Of a stretch of 64,000 nt of DNA, positions 21,779 to 32,148 are shown piece by piece. The notes beneath the pieces were generated by a model. It worked only from the letters and a program-made list of their open reading frames with translations, did not search any database and had not been told where the DNA came from. This DNA is from Agarophyton chilense. Its lineage: Eukaryota; Rhodophyta; Florideophyceae; Gracilariales; Gracilariaceae. The DNA lies in contig JARGXX010000088.1 of the NCBI GenBank assembly GCA_030374765.1, positions 1,178,001-1,242,000 of the forward strand, read 5' to 3'. The stretch's first letter is position 1. The number at the start of each line of letters is the position of its first letter. The translations under genes and the position numbers were made by a program.

Positions 21779-23185
21779 ATGTTGACAATGGAAGTGCACC
21801 CGCCTTCTAAGAAGAAGCCACGGCTTGCTCAATCGACAAGTGCAACTCATGCCCTCCCACCAGTCTCAAAGCTCTCTGATTGTAAGGCGCCATGTATAAA
21901 TGTGGCCGTGAAGATGCCCGAGCCATGCACAGGTGGTCCCAGTCAGGTTGAGACAGAGTCGGTCCCTATTCGGGATGCGGATCTTGCTTCTGGAAAGCCT
22001 TACAATATCACGCCAATCGTTGCAGTCCCACCGTGCAGTTCTCCCCGAACCCCTCCACCAGATGCTCATATGCACCCCACCGCCGACATTCTGGGATGGG
22101 ACTCTCAGCACAACTACATTCAGCGGTGGGTGCGAATGACGAAGGAAGAACTAAACAACAATGTGAGGTTTCAAGTGGTGAAGAACGATGCTGAGCGAGA
22201 GAGTTTGTTGTTGTTACTTGGGCTGAAGAATGTGTTTGTGAAACAACTGCCGAACATGCCGCGGCCATACGTGTCTCGTCTTGTTTTTGACAGAAAGCAC
22301 GAGTCACTTGCGCTCTTGAAAAAGTCCGGGAAGGAGTATGTGGTGATGGGGGGCTGTTGCTATCGTCCGTTCCGAGATCAAAAGTTTGCGGAAATAGCGT
22401 TCCTCGCCATTTCGCACACTGAGCAAGTGAGAGGGTACGGGACAAGGCTTATGGCCCAGACGAAGGAGCAGGCGAAACAGATAGGACTGACCCATCTGCT
22501 GACATGCGCGGATAACAATGCAGTAGCATACTTCAAAAAGCAAGGGTTCAGCAAAAAGATTACGCTGCCCTTCGAGCGTTGGCAAGGGTATATCAAGGAC
22601 TATGATGGAGTAACGCTCATGGAATGCGTGTTGCACTCAAATGTGGACTACTTGAACATTCCAATGTTGCTGAAAACACAGAAGATGGGACTGGTAGAAA
22701 AGATGAAGGAAATTTCAAATAGTCACGTTGTGTACCCTGGCATCGATGTGCGCGGGAGGAAGGGGATGAAGATCGAGGACATTCCTGGGCTAAAAGATGT
22801 GGGGTGGAAGAATAATAACCTGTCAACTCGAAACGGCCCTACTGCGGGGTTCTCAATTCGGGACAAGACTTCGCAAGATATCCTTCACAAGCACTTGCAA
22901 TCAGTTTTGAATGAAGTAAAAACGCACGACTGTGCTTGGCCGTTCTTGGAACCGGTGAATGCGGAAGAAACTGGGGCGATTGACTACTATGATGTGATTA
23001 AGAATCCAATGGATTTGTCAACGATGCAAAAACAATTGGACAAAGGATGGTTCTATGTAACGAAAGAGATTTTCATAGCCGACTTCAAACGAATGGTGAA
23101 CAACTGTAAAACGTACAACGGGAAAGGCCACTATGTGACAGAGATGTCAGTGCAATTGGAAAAGTTCTTCTTGAATAAAGTGTAA
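21779..23185 (+). CDS. GCN5: histone acetyltransferase GCN5 (KAT2) with bromodomain
   Basis: 468 residues from the ATG at 21779 (MLTMEVHPP). An upstream in-frame GTG at 21743 is less likely. A basic Pro-rich N-terminus (nuclear signal KKKPR) leads to the GNAT domain: VRFQVVKNDAERES, YVSRLVFDRKHESLALLK, FAEIAF with the general-base Glu (residue 205), the acetyl-CoA loop QVRGYG (216-221) and ADNNAVAYFKKQGF. A bromodomain follows (about 373-466), with the family PMDLSTMQKQLDKG and Asn in NNCKTYNG that binds acetyl-lysine. GCN5 acetylates histone H3 within SAGA/ADA complexes. The animal PCAF N-terminal region is absent, as in yeast and plants. POP1 follows on the same strand 611 bp later. Confidence 0.96.
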   Translation: MLTMEVHPPSKKKPRLAQSTSATHALPPVSKLSDCKAPCINVAVKMPEPCTGGPSQVETESVPIRDADLASGKPYNITPIVAVPPCSSPRTPPPDAHMHPTADILGWDSQHNYIQRWVRMTKEELNNNVRFQVVKNDAERESLLLLLGLKNVFVKQLPNMPRPYVSRLVFDRKHESLALLKKSGKEYVVMGGCCYRPFRDQKFAEIAFLAISHTEQVRGYGTRLMAQTKEQAKQIGLTHLLTCADNNAVAYFKKQGFSKKITLPFERWQGYIKDYDGVTLMECVLHSNVDYLNIPMLLKTQKMGLVEKMKEISNSHVVYPGIDVRGRKGMKIEDIPGLKDVGWKNNNLSTRNGPTAGFSIRDKTSQDILHKHLQSVLNEVKTHDCAWPFLEPVNAEETGAIDYYDVIKNPMDLSTMQKQLDKGWFYVTKEIFIADFKRMVNNCKTYNGKGHYVTEMSVQLEKFFLNKV

Positions 23186-23464
23186 ATACATGACAAAGTC
23201 AACGTCGAAGTGCGCACATCGATTAGATTTTGGCTTCTCGGAGGATCCCGGAATCCCTTTCAGTGCGATGTGAAGACATTTACGGCATAAATGTACAGCA
23301 GTGTGGTGGCACTTTCGACGAGCGGAAGAGCTCTGCAGTGTCCGTCCGTCGTGTCTGGTCTTGTGTCAGATCAGGGTTTTCGAACGGTGGTTTTGTCTGT
23401 TGAGCTCTAACAGAGTAGCTGTATTCATGCCCCAGACGAACAGGCACATATGATCTTGAAGAGA

Positions 23465-23758
23465 TCAAACTGAACGCTTTTTTCGCCTTGAATTTGGTTT
23501 TGTAGTTTCCGCAGACTTCGCACTTTTTGTGCCAGCTTGACCGGCGCGCCTGTTCAAAAGCTCTCTTTGTTCAGCAACCCAACGCCGGAACAGGAGTCCA
23601 TCCTGCCTCAAGATTAATGTACCATTCAGCAACAGACGGCTGCAGCCATAAATAACCAGCGCCTCTCTAAAGCGCCGACACCGGTCTGACAGCTGTACCC
23701 TTCGTACTACAGACCAAAAAAAATTAAAGACTTCATCATCACATCTGTTCAAGATCAC
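23465..23758 (-). CDS. possible small reverse-strand gene or exon, 97 codons
   Basis: An open frame between GCN5 and POP1 that ends in a very basic tail (RRKKRSV). It has a regular helix-like pattern of Leu, Arg and Phe (FREALVIYGCSRLLL, FRRWVAEQRELLNRR). It has no ATG: the frame opens at GTG, 38 bp from the POP1 ATG. If real it must be an exon, with a possible acceptor CTGTAG around 23703-23708 on the reverse strand, or use another start. No family recognised. It could equally be a chance frame in the POP1 promoter. Confidence 0.2.
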   Translation of the reverse strand: MILNRCDDEVFNFFWSVVRRVQLSDRCRRFREALVIYGCSRLLLNGTLILRQDGLLFRRWVAEQRELLNRRAGQAGTKSAKSAETTKPNSRRKKRSV

Positions 23759-23796
23759 GCCGCCAAGACGAGCGCCTCAAGCCTACAATCCGTACG

Positions 23797-25971
23797 ATGA
23801 CGGGAAAGTCAAATTCATCTAACCCTCGCCGCTGGGAAAGGTCAGAGAGGCAGCGAAGCGTTCAAAACACTACCTTGGACGTCGTTGATTTTGCCGTTGC
23901 GCGAGCATTGGAGTTGCGTGCGTTGCGAGATGCATCTTCCTCTTTTTCTGGAACTCGGCGTGTTTATCAACAGCTCGCATGGCACAGCAGGCGAAGAACA
24001 ATGTCTCATTCCTCGCGCAGAATGCCAGCTAGACTTCGCGACGCCCATGCTGCACAGCTAAAGAAACAGCGCCCCCCTGACACGCCGGAGCGTCCCGTGG
24101 GTCCGAGGGGTGCAGCAAGGTGTCGCAAGTACAGAAAGAAAGCGCGTTTCTTAAAAGCCATACGGAGACTACGCTCAAAGAATCCAGGATGGCTAGAGAC
24201 CCATATTTGGCATGCGAAGCGATTTTTGATGGGAGATATTGCGGGACGTCGTGTAGCTGTGAACTGTAACGACCGTGGATATCGATCGGCCTACAAAGCT
24301 GCTGCTCGCGCTAGTGTGATTCATGATGCCAGTTATCTAGATATCATTGAAATCTGCGGAGACCTACTAAGTCTGAAAAAACTCCTTAACGCAGCTACGG
24401 GGCCACATAGTAATAGAGTGACAACGAATCCGGTTGTGAGAGGATGTCGCTGGGTGTCAGATGTTGTCATTATGGACGGTGAGAAGGCGGTTGGACCATC
24501 AGACGTCCTATGGAGACCATCACGTACAAAGGTCTCGGGTGACGAAAATCCCGAAACAGAGGAGAGAAAAGCATGGCTGTGGGTCCACCCTACTCTCACG
24601 GATCCCGTGATCCAAGCACTGCGAAAATACGCCACGGATGGTACCAAAGTGGATACGATAGTGGTCCCGCCTCAGAGATTCTCCCTGTACGGCCCTCGAA
24701 GTGGAATTGTCCTGGCTTCGGTTTTGTGCAACACCAGCATCCCATTCATTCATGTTGCTAGGGCTCGCTCTGCAAATTGTCTGCCAGCGGGATGTGTAGT
24801 GAGCAGCGAAGCAGAAGATCCGCGGGCAAGCTTTCCTCCGAAAAGAATGGCAGAAAACGCTGAGAAAGTCGGGCGGGACAGCGACAGCAGTTTTGGGGTT
24901 GACTTTCAGACGGTATCTGACTGTGAGCTTTGGAACGAGAAGGAACGCGAAATGTGGACTGAGCTGATTGCCAGCGGGAAGGGAAAAGCTGTGCAGGATA
25001 GAATTCCATTCATCATTCTTCAGCGAAGAATGTGCGTCGCAGCTGGGTATGAACTATTGGTTCCCGGCGGGACAGGAATGATTTTCTGGAATTCTCTCAT
25101 GTATGCGAACGGAGCACGTGCAATTGGAACTGAAGAAGTGAAACGGCTTCGCATGGAGAGTTTGATGGAAGTGTTTCCAGAGGACTATCAAGATGGGGAA
25201 ACTGGATATTCACTACTGCAAAAAGAGCGGCAGAAGGAAGAAGAACGATACAACAGAAGACCGCCGGCAAAGAGAGTAAACTACACACTGAACAGAATCA
25301 CTTCACCGATGATGGCCGATCTGGAGGGCGTCTCAGTGAACGAAAGTAAGCTGCTCGAACAAAAAAGAAAGCGAATGAAGTTGGACAAGGAAGCTGAAGG
25401 GCAGAGGGAGGTACGGATCGTTCGGGAGCGCAATGCGTTACAGCAGCTGTTGGGAAAGCAGGTATATGAACAGCTAAGGCGCACAAAAGAGGGGAGAGGG
25501 GCGTCAATGCATAGTGCGGCGGCGCCACACAGCGAGGGTCAGGACGGCGATGCCGACAAGGAAGTGCGTGACGAAGGTTGCACGCAATTTGTTCGGGTGT
25601 GCATCGAGCCGCTCTCGCGCGGCAGCCCAGAACGGAACGGTATCGTGTGCGAGCCAAATGCGGCGGACGTAGAATCAATTGGCAGATTGGGGTTGAAATT
25701 CGCGGGGGAGGCGGAGACGAAGTGGGACGGCAAGCGTGGGGAGAAAAGCCCCACTCGCGACGTGATTGGGTATATTACGGTTGGTGGGTGGGGAATGCGG
25801 CGTGGGAGGCCAGTTGGATGCGGGTTGGTTGCGGTCAGTGCGCTGAAAAGACTGGCGGCCAGCGGGTGTGGTCAAAAGACGGGAAGAAAGGGAGCGTATG
25901 TAGTGTTCCGTAACACGAAGTCCGTTCAGTACCGGGCGGCGCTGGTGACGGTACTGACAGCTGAGTGGTAA
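23797..25971 (+). CDS. POP1: POP1, subunit of RNase P / RNase MRP
   Basis: 724 residues, intron-free, first ATG. The POP1 N-terminal domain is clear: VVDFAVARALELRAL, RRRTMSHSSRRMPARLR, and the invariant block GWLETHIWHAKRF (131-143) followed by a segment ending GYRSAYKAA. The POPLD domain lies around 376-460, with WTELIASGKGKAVQDRIPFI. The C-terminus carries the predicted tRNA/RNA-binding fold found in POP1, ending VGCGLVAVSALKRL and RNTKSVQYRAALV. POP1 is the largest protein of the nuclear RNase P (pre-tRNA 5' processing) and RNase MRP (rRNA processing) particles. A Lys/Arg/Glu-rich insertion occurs around 500-560. The PAP2 gene follows on the same strand. Confidence 0.92.
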   Translation: MTGKSNSSNPRRWERSERQRSVQNTTLDVVDFAVARALELRALRDASSSFSGTRRVYQQLAWHSRRRTMSHSSRRMPARLRDAHAAQLKKQRPPDTPERPVGPRGAARCRKYRKKARFLKAIRRLRSKNPGWLETHIWHAKRFLMGDIAGRRVAVNCNDRGYRSAYKAAARASVIHDASYLDIIEICGDLLSLKKLLNAATGPHSNRVTTNPVVRGCRWVSDVVIMDGEKAVGPSDVLWRPSRTKVSGDENPETEERKAWLWVHPTLTDPVIQALRKYATDGTKVDTIVVPPQRFSLYGPRSGIVLASVLCNTSIPFIHVARARSANCLPAGCVVSSEAEDPRASFPPKRMAENAEKVGRDSDSSFGVDFQTVSDCELWNEKEREMWTELIASGKGKAVQDRIPFIILQRRMCVAAGYELLVPGGTGMIFWNSLMYANGARAIGTEEVKRLRMESLMEVFPEDYQDGETGYSLLQKERQKEEERYNRRPPAKRVNYTLNRITSPMMADLEGVSVNESKLLEQKRKRMKLDKEAEGQREVRIVRERNALQQLLGKQVYEQLRRTKEGRGASMHSAAAPHSEGQDGDADKEVRDEGCTQFVRVCIEPLSRGSPERNGIVCEPNAADVESIGRLGLKFAGEAETKWDGKRGEKSPTRDVIGYITVGGWGMRRGRPVGCGLVAVSALKRLAASGCGQKTGRKGAYVVFRNTKSVQYRAALVTVLTAEW

Positions 25972-26199
25972 CGACCGCAGCGCTGCTGACGGGGATATGT
26001 GTTGTTGCAGTGCACAGAAATGCGACGTAAGTCGCGAGTGGAAGCGGAGAAGGCGAGGCGATGCAACGGCGGTGCTCTAGGGTTGCGTCATCTAGTGCGG
26101 CCGCCGCGTTCCTTCATCGGCGTCCCGTCGTATTAGTCAGACGCGAGTCGCCTAACGTCTTCGGCGTCGAGATTCCGCATCTTCACCTTCGACGAGGCC

Positions 26200-26236
26200 C
26201 GTCCACGCCGTCCACGCCGTCCACGCCGTCCACGTG
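26200..26236. repeat. 9-bp minisatellite
   Basis: About four tandem copies of CCGTCCACG in the spacer between POP1 and the PAP2 gene, probably in the 5' UTR of the latter. Confidence 0.8.
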
Positions 26237-26308
26237 TGCTGCTGAGCTGTCAGAACGCCCCCCACCGTTTGTAGCGCGCGCGCTGCACCGCTCCTCCACT
26301 AAAACCGC

Positions 26309-27199
26309 ATGCCTGTCGGCGACGCGGCGCAACGCGCGTGCCGTATTTGCCTTACCATCATCGACGCGCCGCTGTTGCCCACGCAGGTGGCGGAGCAGCC
26401 TCGCGCTGCCACGCCGCCGCTCACCATCATGCTCTCACCATTCCAAGCGCTGCTTGAGTGGGATAAGAGTGCCTCGCACTCCTTGTACCGCTCGTATAAC
26501 GCCCGGTATCCAGCCTACCCGCTCCATTGGTTGGAGCTGGGCGCTCATGGCCTTCCGTGGCTTCTTATTCCGCTCTTTTTATTTCTCTTCGTCCCCACAA
26601 TGTCGCCCATCAGTGCCGCGCTGCTTGTCAACCTTCTCGGCGTCACCATCATCGACCTTGCACTCATAGCCGTCTTCAAGTCGCTCTTTCGTCGTCACCG
26701 ACCACACTACAATCGCTCTATCGCCCCGCTCTCGCTACATGCCGTCGATCAGTTTTCTTTTCCGTCTGGCCACGCTACACGCGCCGGCCTGGTTACCGCT
26801 TTTGTTCTGTTGGCCGCCGCCCACAAGCAGCTGCCGCCCGCGTGGTGGTGTCTATATCTCTTCTGTCCTTGCGTCGTCATCTGGGCGCTGGCTACCGCTT
26901 TCAGTCGCGTTGCGCTGGGCCGACACCACGTTTTGGACGTCATTGTCGGTTTTTTGCTAGGTGTCTTGTACGTTTTTATGTGGGCTCCGTGCTGGGTTAC
27001 CCCCGCAGTCGCCGAAACTTTGAGAGACGAGCTTCGCGTCATGTTGTTTGGGTTGGGGCAGGTGCCCTCCCCCGTTGTGGGCAATGCCGTGCGTTCTACC
27101 CTCTCTCTCACAAAGCGACATATGGCATTTAATCTTTGCCGCATCCAGAGGCACATGAGTTCCAATATTCACTTCTCTTGCGCCCTGGAGTCCTCGTAA
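26309..27199 (+). CDS. PAP2-family lipid phosphatase (PLPP6-like polyisoprenoid diphosphate phosphatase)
   Basis: 296 residues from the first ATG. A second ATG at 26429 (MLSPFQALLEWDKS) gives 256 residues and may be the true start, since the first 40 residues look unlike the family. All three PAP2 catalytic motifs are intact: K-x6-RP as KSLFRRHRP (124-132), PSGH (152-155), and SR-x5-H-x3-D as SRVALGRHHVLD (199-210). There are about five or six hydrophobic spans, so an integral membrane protein, probably of the ER. The N-terminal segment LEWDKSASHSLYRSYNARYP and LELGAHGLPWLL resembles PLPP6/PPAPDC2, which act on presqualene or isoprenoid diphosphates. Substrate not provable from sequence. An alternative is another PAP2 enzyme of the sphingolipid or dolichol type. 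Confidence 0.88.
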   Translation: MPVGDAAQRACRICLTIIDAPLLPTQVAEQPRAATPPLTIMLSPFQALLEWDKSASHSLYRSYNARYPAYPLHWLELGAHGLPWLLIPLFLFLFVPTMSPISAALLVNLLGVTIIDLALIAVFKSLFRRHRPHYNRSIAPLSLHAVDQFSFPSGHATRAGLVTAFVLLAAAHKQLPPAWWCLYLFCPCVVIWALATAFSRVALGRHHVLDVIVGFLLGVLYVFMWAPCWVTPAVAETLRDELRVMLFGLGQVPSPVVGNAVRSTLSLTKRHMAFNLCRIQRHMSSNIHFSCALESS

Positions 27200-27658
27200 A
27201 TGATACTCCCCGCCGCCCTCTCTCGTCGCAGAGCCAACTCTTTTCGCTTAGCTACATGCACCACACCCAACCCATTTCATACAGATCACTCGACGAGCAC
27301 GTCGTACAACACATACGGTGATGTCATGTCATATACATCGTGCTTACACGTTCTACGCCGACAACAATACCCTACCGAGGTTTACAGTGCATCCCCGACA
27401 TCTCACGGAGTGACTGCTGTACACGTGTTGAAGCAAACGGCACACTTTCTGTCAACGGTACAATTTTGAGCACACGAGTAGTACCATCAAAGCCTTGGAA
27501 CTTGTACTAATCAGAATTAAAATCCGGTGTTATTGCACCGACTTCCGTCATGGTGCTCAGCCACGATGTCCATCTTTACAACGTTCACTCGTTATGTTAA
27601 AAAGTCAAAGTTAGAACACTACTCCCATTAACATGCCAACTCAAACACTCGTTTCGTA

Positions 27659-28702
27659 TCACTCTGACCTTGTTTTCCTCCTCTTGTGACTCTTTCGCAG
27701 CATATCACTCCCTTCTTCCCCATATTCCAAGAGGCGTCCCATTCCGCGTTTGCGCGCGTTCTGCTCGGTTGCCACCTCAACCAGCATCTGAAAAGCATCT
27801 GTAGTCCGGGGCGGCACTCGCCGCTGTACTGGCTTCTTCGTTCGTCTTACAGCATGAGTGACACAAGAGCGGGGTGTTCCATCGATTCGATACCCTCTTT
27901 CATTCCGCCTTGCATTTTTCCTCAGAATCGCAGGGATCCCGATTCTGTTTAGAGGATTTCTCGGCTTTCCATAGTTCTTGCTTTCATACTCCTTAAACCA
28001 TTTGTGACTAAGTCGCTTTGGAGGTACAATCAAGTTGCCGTTGTTATGTTTTTCCTCAGTTGGGAGCGGAGTATTTTCCTTGCCTTCCCCAAGCCCAAAG
28101 ACCCTCACGAATGAAGGGAAGCTGATCGGACTATTGTCCGCGATGTGCTTTCGAACCTTATGCACTCCGTCCACGTTCCAAATCCTAACGGCGTTCTCAA
28201 GCAGCTGTGGGTGATTGTGCATCCGCATTTTAGACTCCGCAGCTTCCTTCGAAGACGACAGATTGTTCAACATCTCCAGTGCCTCTTTCGACACCTCTAG
28301 CGTGCACGTTTCTGTCCGTGATGTGCACTGCGAAGGCTGTACCGGTGCAGCCGCCAGCTCGAGTAGCTCTTCAGTACTCACGTCAAGGAAAAGTTTTTCC
28401 ACACGTTTCTTCAGGTCAGTATTATCGGCAAAGATGCTGGAAACTTTCTTTCGGAAACGCTTGCGAGGTTTTTGAATCCCCGACCCTAGTCTGTCAGATG
28501 GGCCGATATCCGTACGACGGCGATTCAAGACCTCCGGTTTCGATGATATGTTTAACAACGGGCGTCCAACTTTTGACGAGGGTCGCGGTGTGCTTGATGA
28601 TGGTGGAATGGGTGGAACCGGAGACGGGGGCAGATAGTCCATGAGTTTTCGGATCTTTTTTCTGCGAAAGGCGCCGGCATCTCGATGCGGAACTTCCGTC
28701 AT
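27659..28702 (-). CDS. basic nuclear-type orphan with KEN box, 347 aa
   Basis: Reverse-strand ORF. The ATG at 28702 (MTEVPHRDAGAFRRKK) is used because the longer frame to 28729 starts at TTG. The protein is Lys/Arg-rich, with a Pro/Ser-rich segment at about 24-45 and basic clusters (KPRKRFRKK near 78-86, and the C-terminal KSHKRRKTRSE), so nuclear location is likely. A KEN tripeptide (GEGKENTP, about residues 205-212) is followed by Thr-Pro, and RxxL matches occur, as in substrates of the anaphase-promoting complex. A short helical segment DLKKRVEKLFLDVSTEELLEL lies near 96-116. I do not recognise a family. A cell-cycle role is only a suggestion from the motif. Confidence 0.6.
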   Translation of the reverse strand: MTEVPHRDAGAFRRKKIRKLMDYLPPSPVPPIPPSSSTPRPSSKVGRPLLNISSKPEVLNRRRTDIGPSDRLGSGIQKPRKRFRKKVSSIFADNTDLKKRVEKLFLDVSTEELLELAAAPVQPSQCTSRTETCTLEVSKEALEMLNNLSSSKEAAESKMRMHNHPQLLENAVRIWNVDGVHKVRKHIADNSPISFPSFVRVFGLGEGKENTPLPTEEKHNNGNLIVPPKRLSHKWFKEYESKNYGKPRNPLNRIGIPAILRKNARRNERGYRIDGTPRSCVTHAVRRTKKPVQRRVPPRTTDAFQMLVEVATEQNARKRGMGRLLEYGEEGSDMLRKSHKRRKTRSE

Positions 28703-31700
28703 GATGCCTAAGCTAAAACAAAAGGTCAAGCAATGTTGAAGGTGGGGTTATGACCTGGATTCAAACGGGTGGCGCCCTATGAGAGGGGAACGGTGGAGTA
28801 GAGGGAGAGAGGAGTACTAAGGGCGGATGGTGTATGCCAAATTGAAATGCCGCAGTTGCGGTGCGTTGACGTCGCCGCTGCTGACCGAAAAGCACTGCGC
28901 GGATTATACCCGGCGCAGCGCGTGGTTTCGATGAAGGGGGAGGTCAAATGCGAACGCAAACGCTTTCGATAACGACGAATGCAAAGCAAAAAAAGGCTAA
29001 GGGTCGAGGGAAAAAGAAGACAGTGACGATACGCAGCACGATGATGAAATTGCTTCACTTGCCGTGCAGCTGGTCGAACAGCAAAGGGCTGGTGTGTCGT
29101 CCACAGAAAAAGAAGAAAGGAAACGGTGAGAAGCCAACAGGTGGATCCTGAAGCTGCTCAAACGGTTCGATTTGGCCCGGTTTGACCATGCGCTGGGTGC
29201 TTTTCTGGCGGGAAACGCTAGTACCGAGGCCTTGTACCTCCGTGACCCCTCGTACTCGAGACGGCGGAATATGATTTGTTAAAATGGATTTCAGAATCAT
29301 GCTCATGGCAGTGGCGCACTGCCGCCGAAAATTGTTCTTGTCCACTGCGGCAGCCAATCACGTGGCTCAAAACGGCTTTTGCGCCTGTGCAGCACGGACG
29401 TTGATAAAAAAACTTGACAGCCTGTCATGTGTTGCCGCTGCAGAAAGACGGGTTCCCAATGTGCTGTACCGGTCTTTTCGCGGGAAACACTACTACCGAA
29501 TCGCTTTCTCAGCGGCAGACCTCAGGGCTGCCTACTGCAGGATGAGGAAGGTAAATTGATCTTGCCGGTTGGTTATACAGTTCTGTGCATCGTCCACGGC
29601 ATCCATAGTTACCGATGCCACAGACACAAGCTGAAAAGACAGTAACGAGGACAAAGGATGCACTGGTTTGTTATTTACACTTACACTGAGAGTCTCAGCG
29701 TGAACCCTCTGGTCCGTCCTGATCGTGGGGCACAACAGTTAGGTTTCAGTCGAATTCCAGTGATCGAACAAATAAAATGTCACGTCTCTGGTTCGGTGCG
29801 AGAGATTTCCACTCGTTCCGAATAAGTGCTCGGATACTGGCCTTCTGCTTGCTTTCATGCATCGGACACAGACATCGGCGTATGAATGTTTGACGCCAGA
29901 AATTGAAGGCGGCATCAATCAAGCTTAAGAGTATGATATGGTTGCTATGGGGGCAAATAGTTTGATCGAGCCAGAAGACTCCAAATAATGCCGATCAGGT
30001 TGTCCTACACTTTTCTATTTGAATTTCGAAGTCACTTTCTCTCCAAAATACTTAACCGTTTTCTGATACGAAACAATCATCGCATCCTTAACGACGATAT
30101 ACAGCCGAGAAGCACCAAGATGACTTAGTTAAGTAGTGTCCTTCAAAAGCATTTCCGAATCACGGTGATCGACTTTAGATTGGTCTCCTCGAAAAAGAAA
30201 TCCTCAGGTTCTGCTTCTGTTCAAATGAAAACACTGAAAAAAGATAGTGCTGGTTATTGCTCCGTCTCTTGAAATCCTCTGGGCTACTGACACCACAGGC
30301 GGGGAAAACATAAGGTGTGTCTTCGTTTGATGAACCTCAGCACTGATAAGCGCTTTTCTAGTCAATAGACAACTGGGAACATTCATGTAATGTACATAAA
30401 CTCTTTTTCCAAACTCGAGGCATATCATTATTCCTCGGTCTCCGTGATAATCCACACCCTGATGGTTTTGGAGTGAAAACATTTAACGCGCTACTAAAAG
30501 TTCTTGGTTATAATCTCTCAATGTTAGTGAAAAGCCCCCGTGTTCAGACCCGATCGCACACCTGTTCAGTGCATGCACGTGCGATCCGTCGACGTGATCA
30601 CAATGGAAAACCGCTGTGCTCCGTTCAAAGACAAGTGAGACACCGCCAGTTGGCAAAGGTGAGAACAAGATTTGTACATCCCTGAATGCTTGGCATAATA
30701 CTCCGCGTCATGCGACCTACACAGTACCTCCCTGTAGAGGAAGTGAACTTTGGTTTTCTGGTTTATAAACTCCCAGGTTGTGTGTACGACCGATCAGGAA
30801 ATGGAATCACGCTCACCAACGTTGATTCATGAGTCATGATTGCAGCGTAAATCTTGACAAACTGGTGTTTGAAGATCATTTGAGTTTTTTCAGACTACCA
30901 GGTGAAGTGTCGGCTTCTTAAGAGTACAAAGTAGCCTGCCCCACGTCTTTCTAAACAAATAGTTGTACTTACACTGGCGGTTTGACTGTGGTATGCAATC
31001 CCCCTTCCTGGTATCTACACGTAGTTTGCTTTATGTGTTTGTGTCGTCTTACGTGCAGGATGTTAATGATATCAGTGATACGATACTATGACAACCCGAT
31101 CGGGCTGCTGCATGGCAATAAGAGCAAATTGGTGCCACTACTAGTGAGCTAGTCTTGCGACATCTCCGGAGAAATTCGCATTCCAAATTTCGCGGATAAA
31201 TTGACTGATAGCACTGAAACGTACACCAAAATCGTGGTCAAGAAGTCTGGCATGCATCGCCTTTCAGTTTGAATCGGTGAATATTAGGCTTATTCATTGG
31301 CGAGGAAGCATAGCAAGCAAAGGAACTAAACAACCTGTAGAAGGACAGATTATTTTTTCGGAGGACTATGCAAAGGTGGGCAGGATAGTTTGATTTTCAA
31401 AGAGTTTTAACCTGTTCTGCCATCTTTGCTACAGGAACTGTATCTGTAGAGTTCTGGCAAGATGCCTTATGTGCAGAAACGGCATTGTCACGATTACATG
31501 TATGGGTCATTCACCACACTGACCTCTGCATGGATCGCGTTCAATTGATACGAAATTGGTGTCTAATTGCCGGCACGAGGGCTTAAACGACTTCGATCAC
31601 TTTCTGATTAGGTGTCAAAAACAAGCAGTGTCAATAAGACTGAGTTTTTCTCAGCGAGAGCTATAATGATTACCGATGCAATACAATACTAGAAAGTGGT

Positions 31701-32148
31701 CTGTTAGTGTAGAGAAATTTTTGTGCGTTGTGTTATCTTGGAAAATAAAGCTACAGCGCTCGTTCCGGAGAAAGAGACGAAAGAGAAAGCACGGTTACAC
31801 AATAGCCAGTTGCTGCTGTAACACTAGAGGAGGAGCGTAGGTGCATATACGTACGATCACGTGCTTTATTCTAGCAAAACCCGCGACGAAAAGGAACAAG
31901 GAGCATACAGAAACAATAATGCGCACTCGAATGAGAAAAAGAAAAACTGTACGAATCAAACAAAACGCAGGTGTGAGCACCAACGAAACAAGGATTGGAA
32001 GTCACATTGAGCTGTTGACTGCAATGGCGACTTAGATAGGGGGGGGGGAGGTGAACCGGTTGGACTTGCCGCGAAACAGTGCGAAACCAGGCGGTTACAA
32101 GACACGAAGCGACGTGATGAAACAAAAAAGAAGGAAAAGGCAACAATA
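28703..32148. other. 3.4-kb stretch with no confident gene; two decayed-looking coding patches
   Basis: No intact gene found. Forward strand 28990-29275 reads, in one frame, as two coding-like segments separated by one TGA: a charged segment with QHDDEIASLAVQLVEQQRAG, then ANRWILKLLKRFDLARFDHA and on to RRRNMIC. Reverse strand 30668-30204 has 61 and 92 codons in one frame with a single stop between them (DYHGDRGIMICLEFGKRVYV). Both look like broken genes or unrecognised exons, but neither resembles a family I know. The rest, 30700-32040, is AT-rich without signal. Confidence 0.3.

Noticed and set aside
28740-28780. tRNA T-arm-like GGATTCAAAC
   Set aside because: No cloverleaf could be drawn from the flanking bases.
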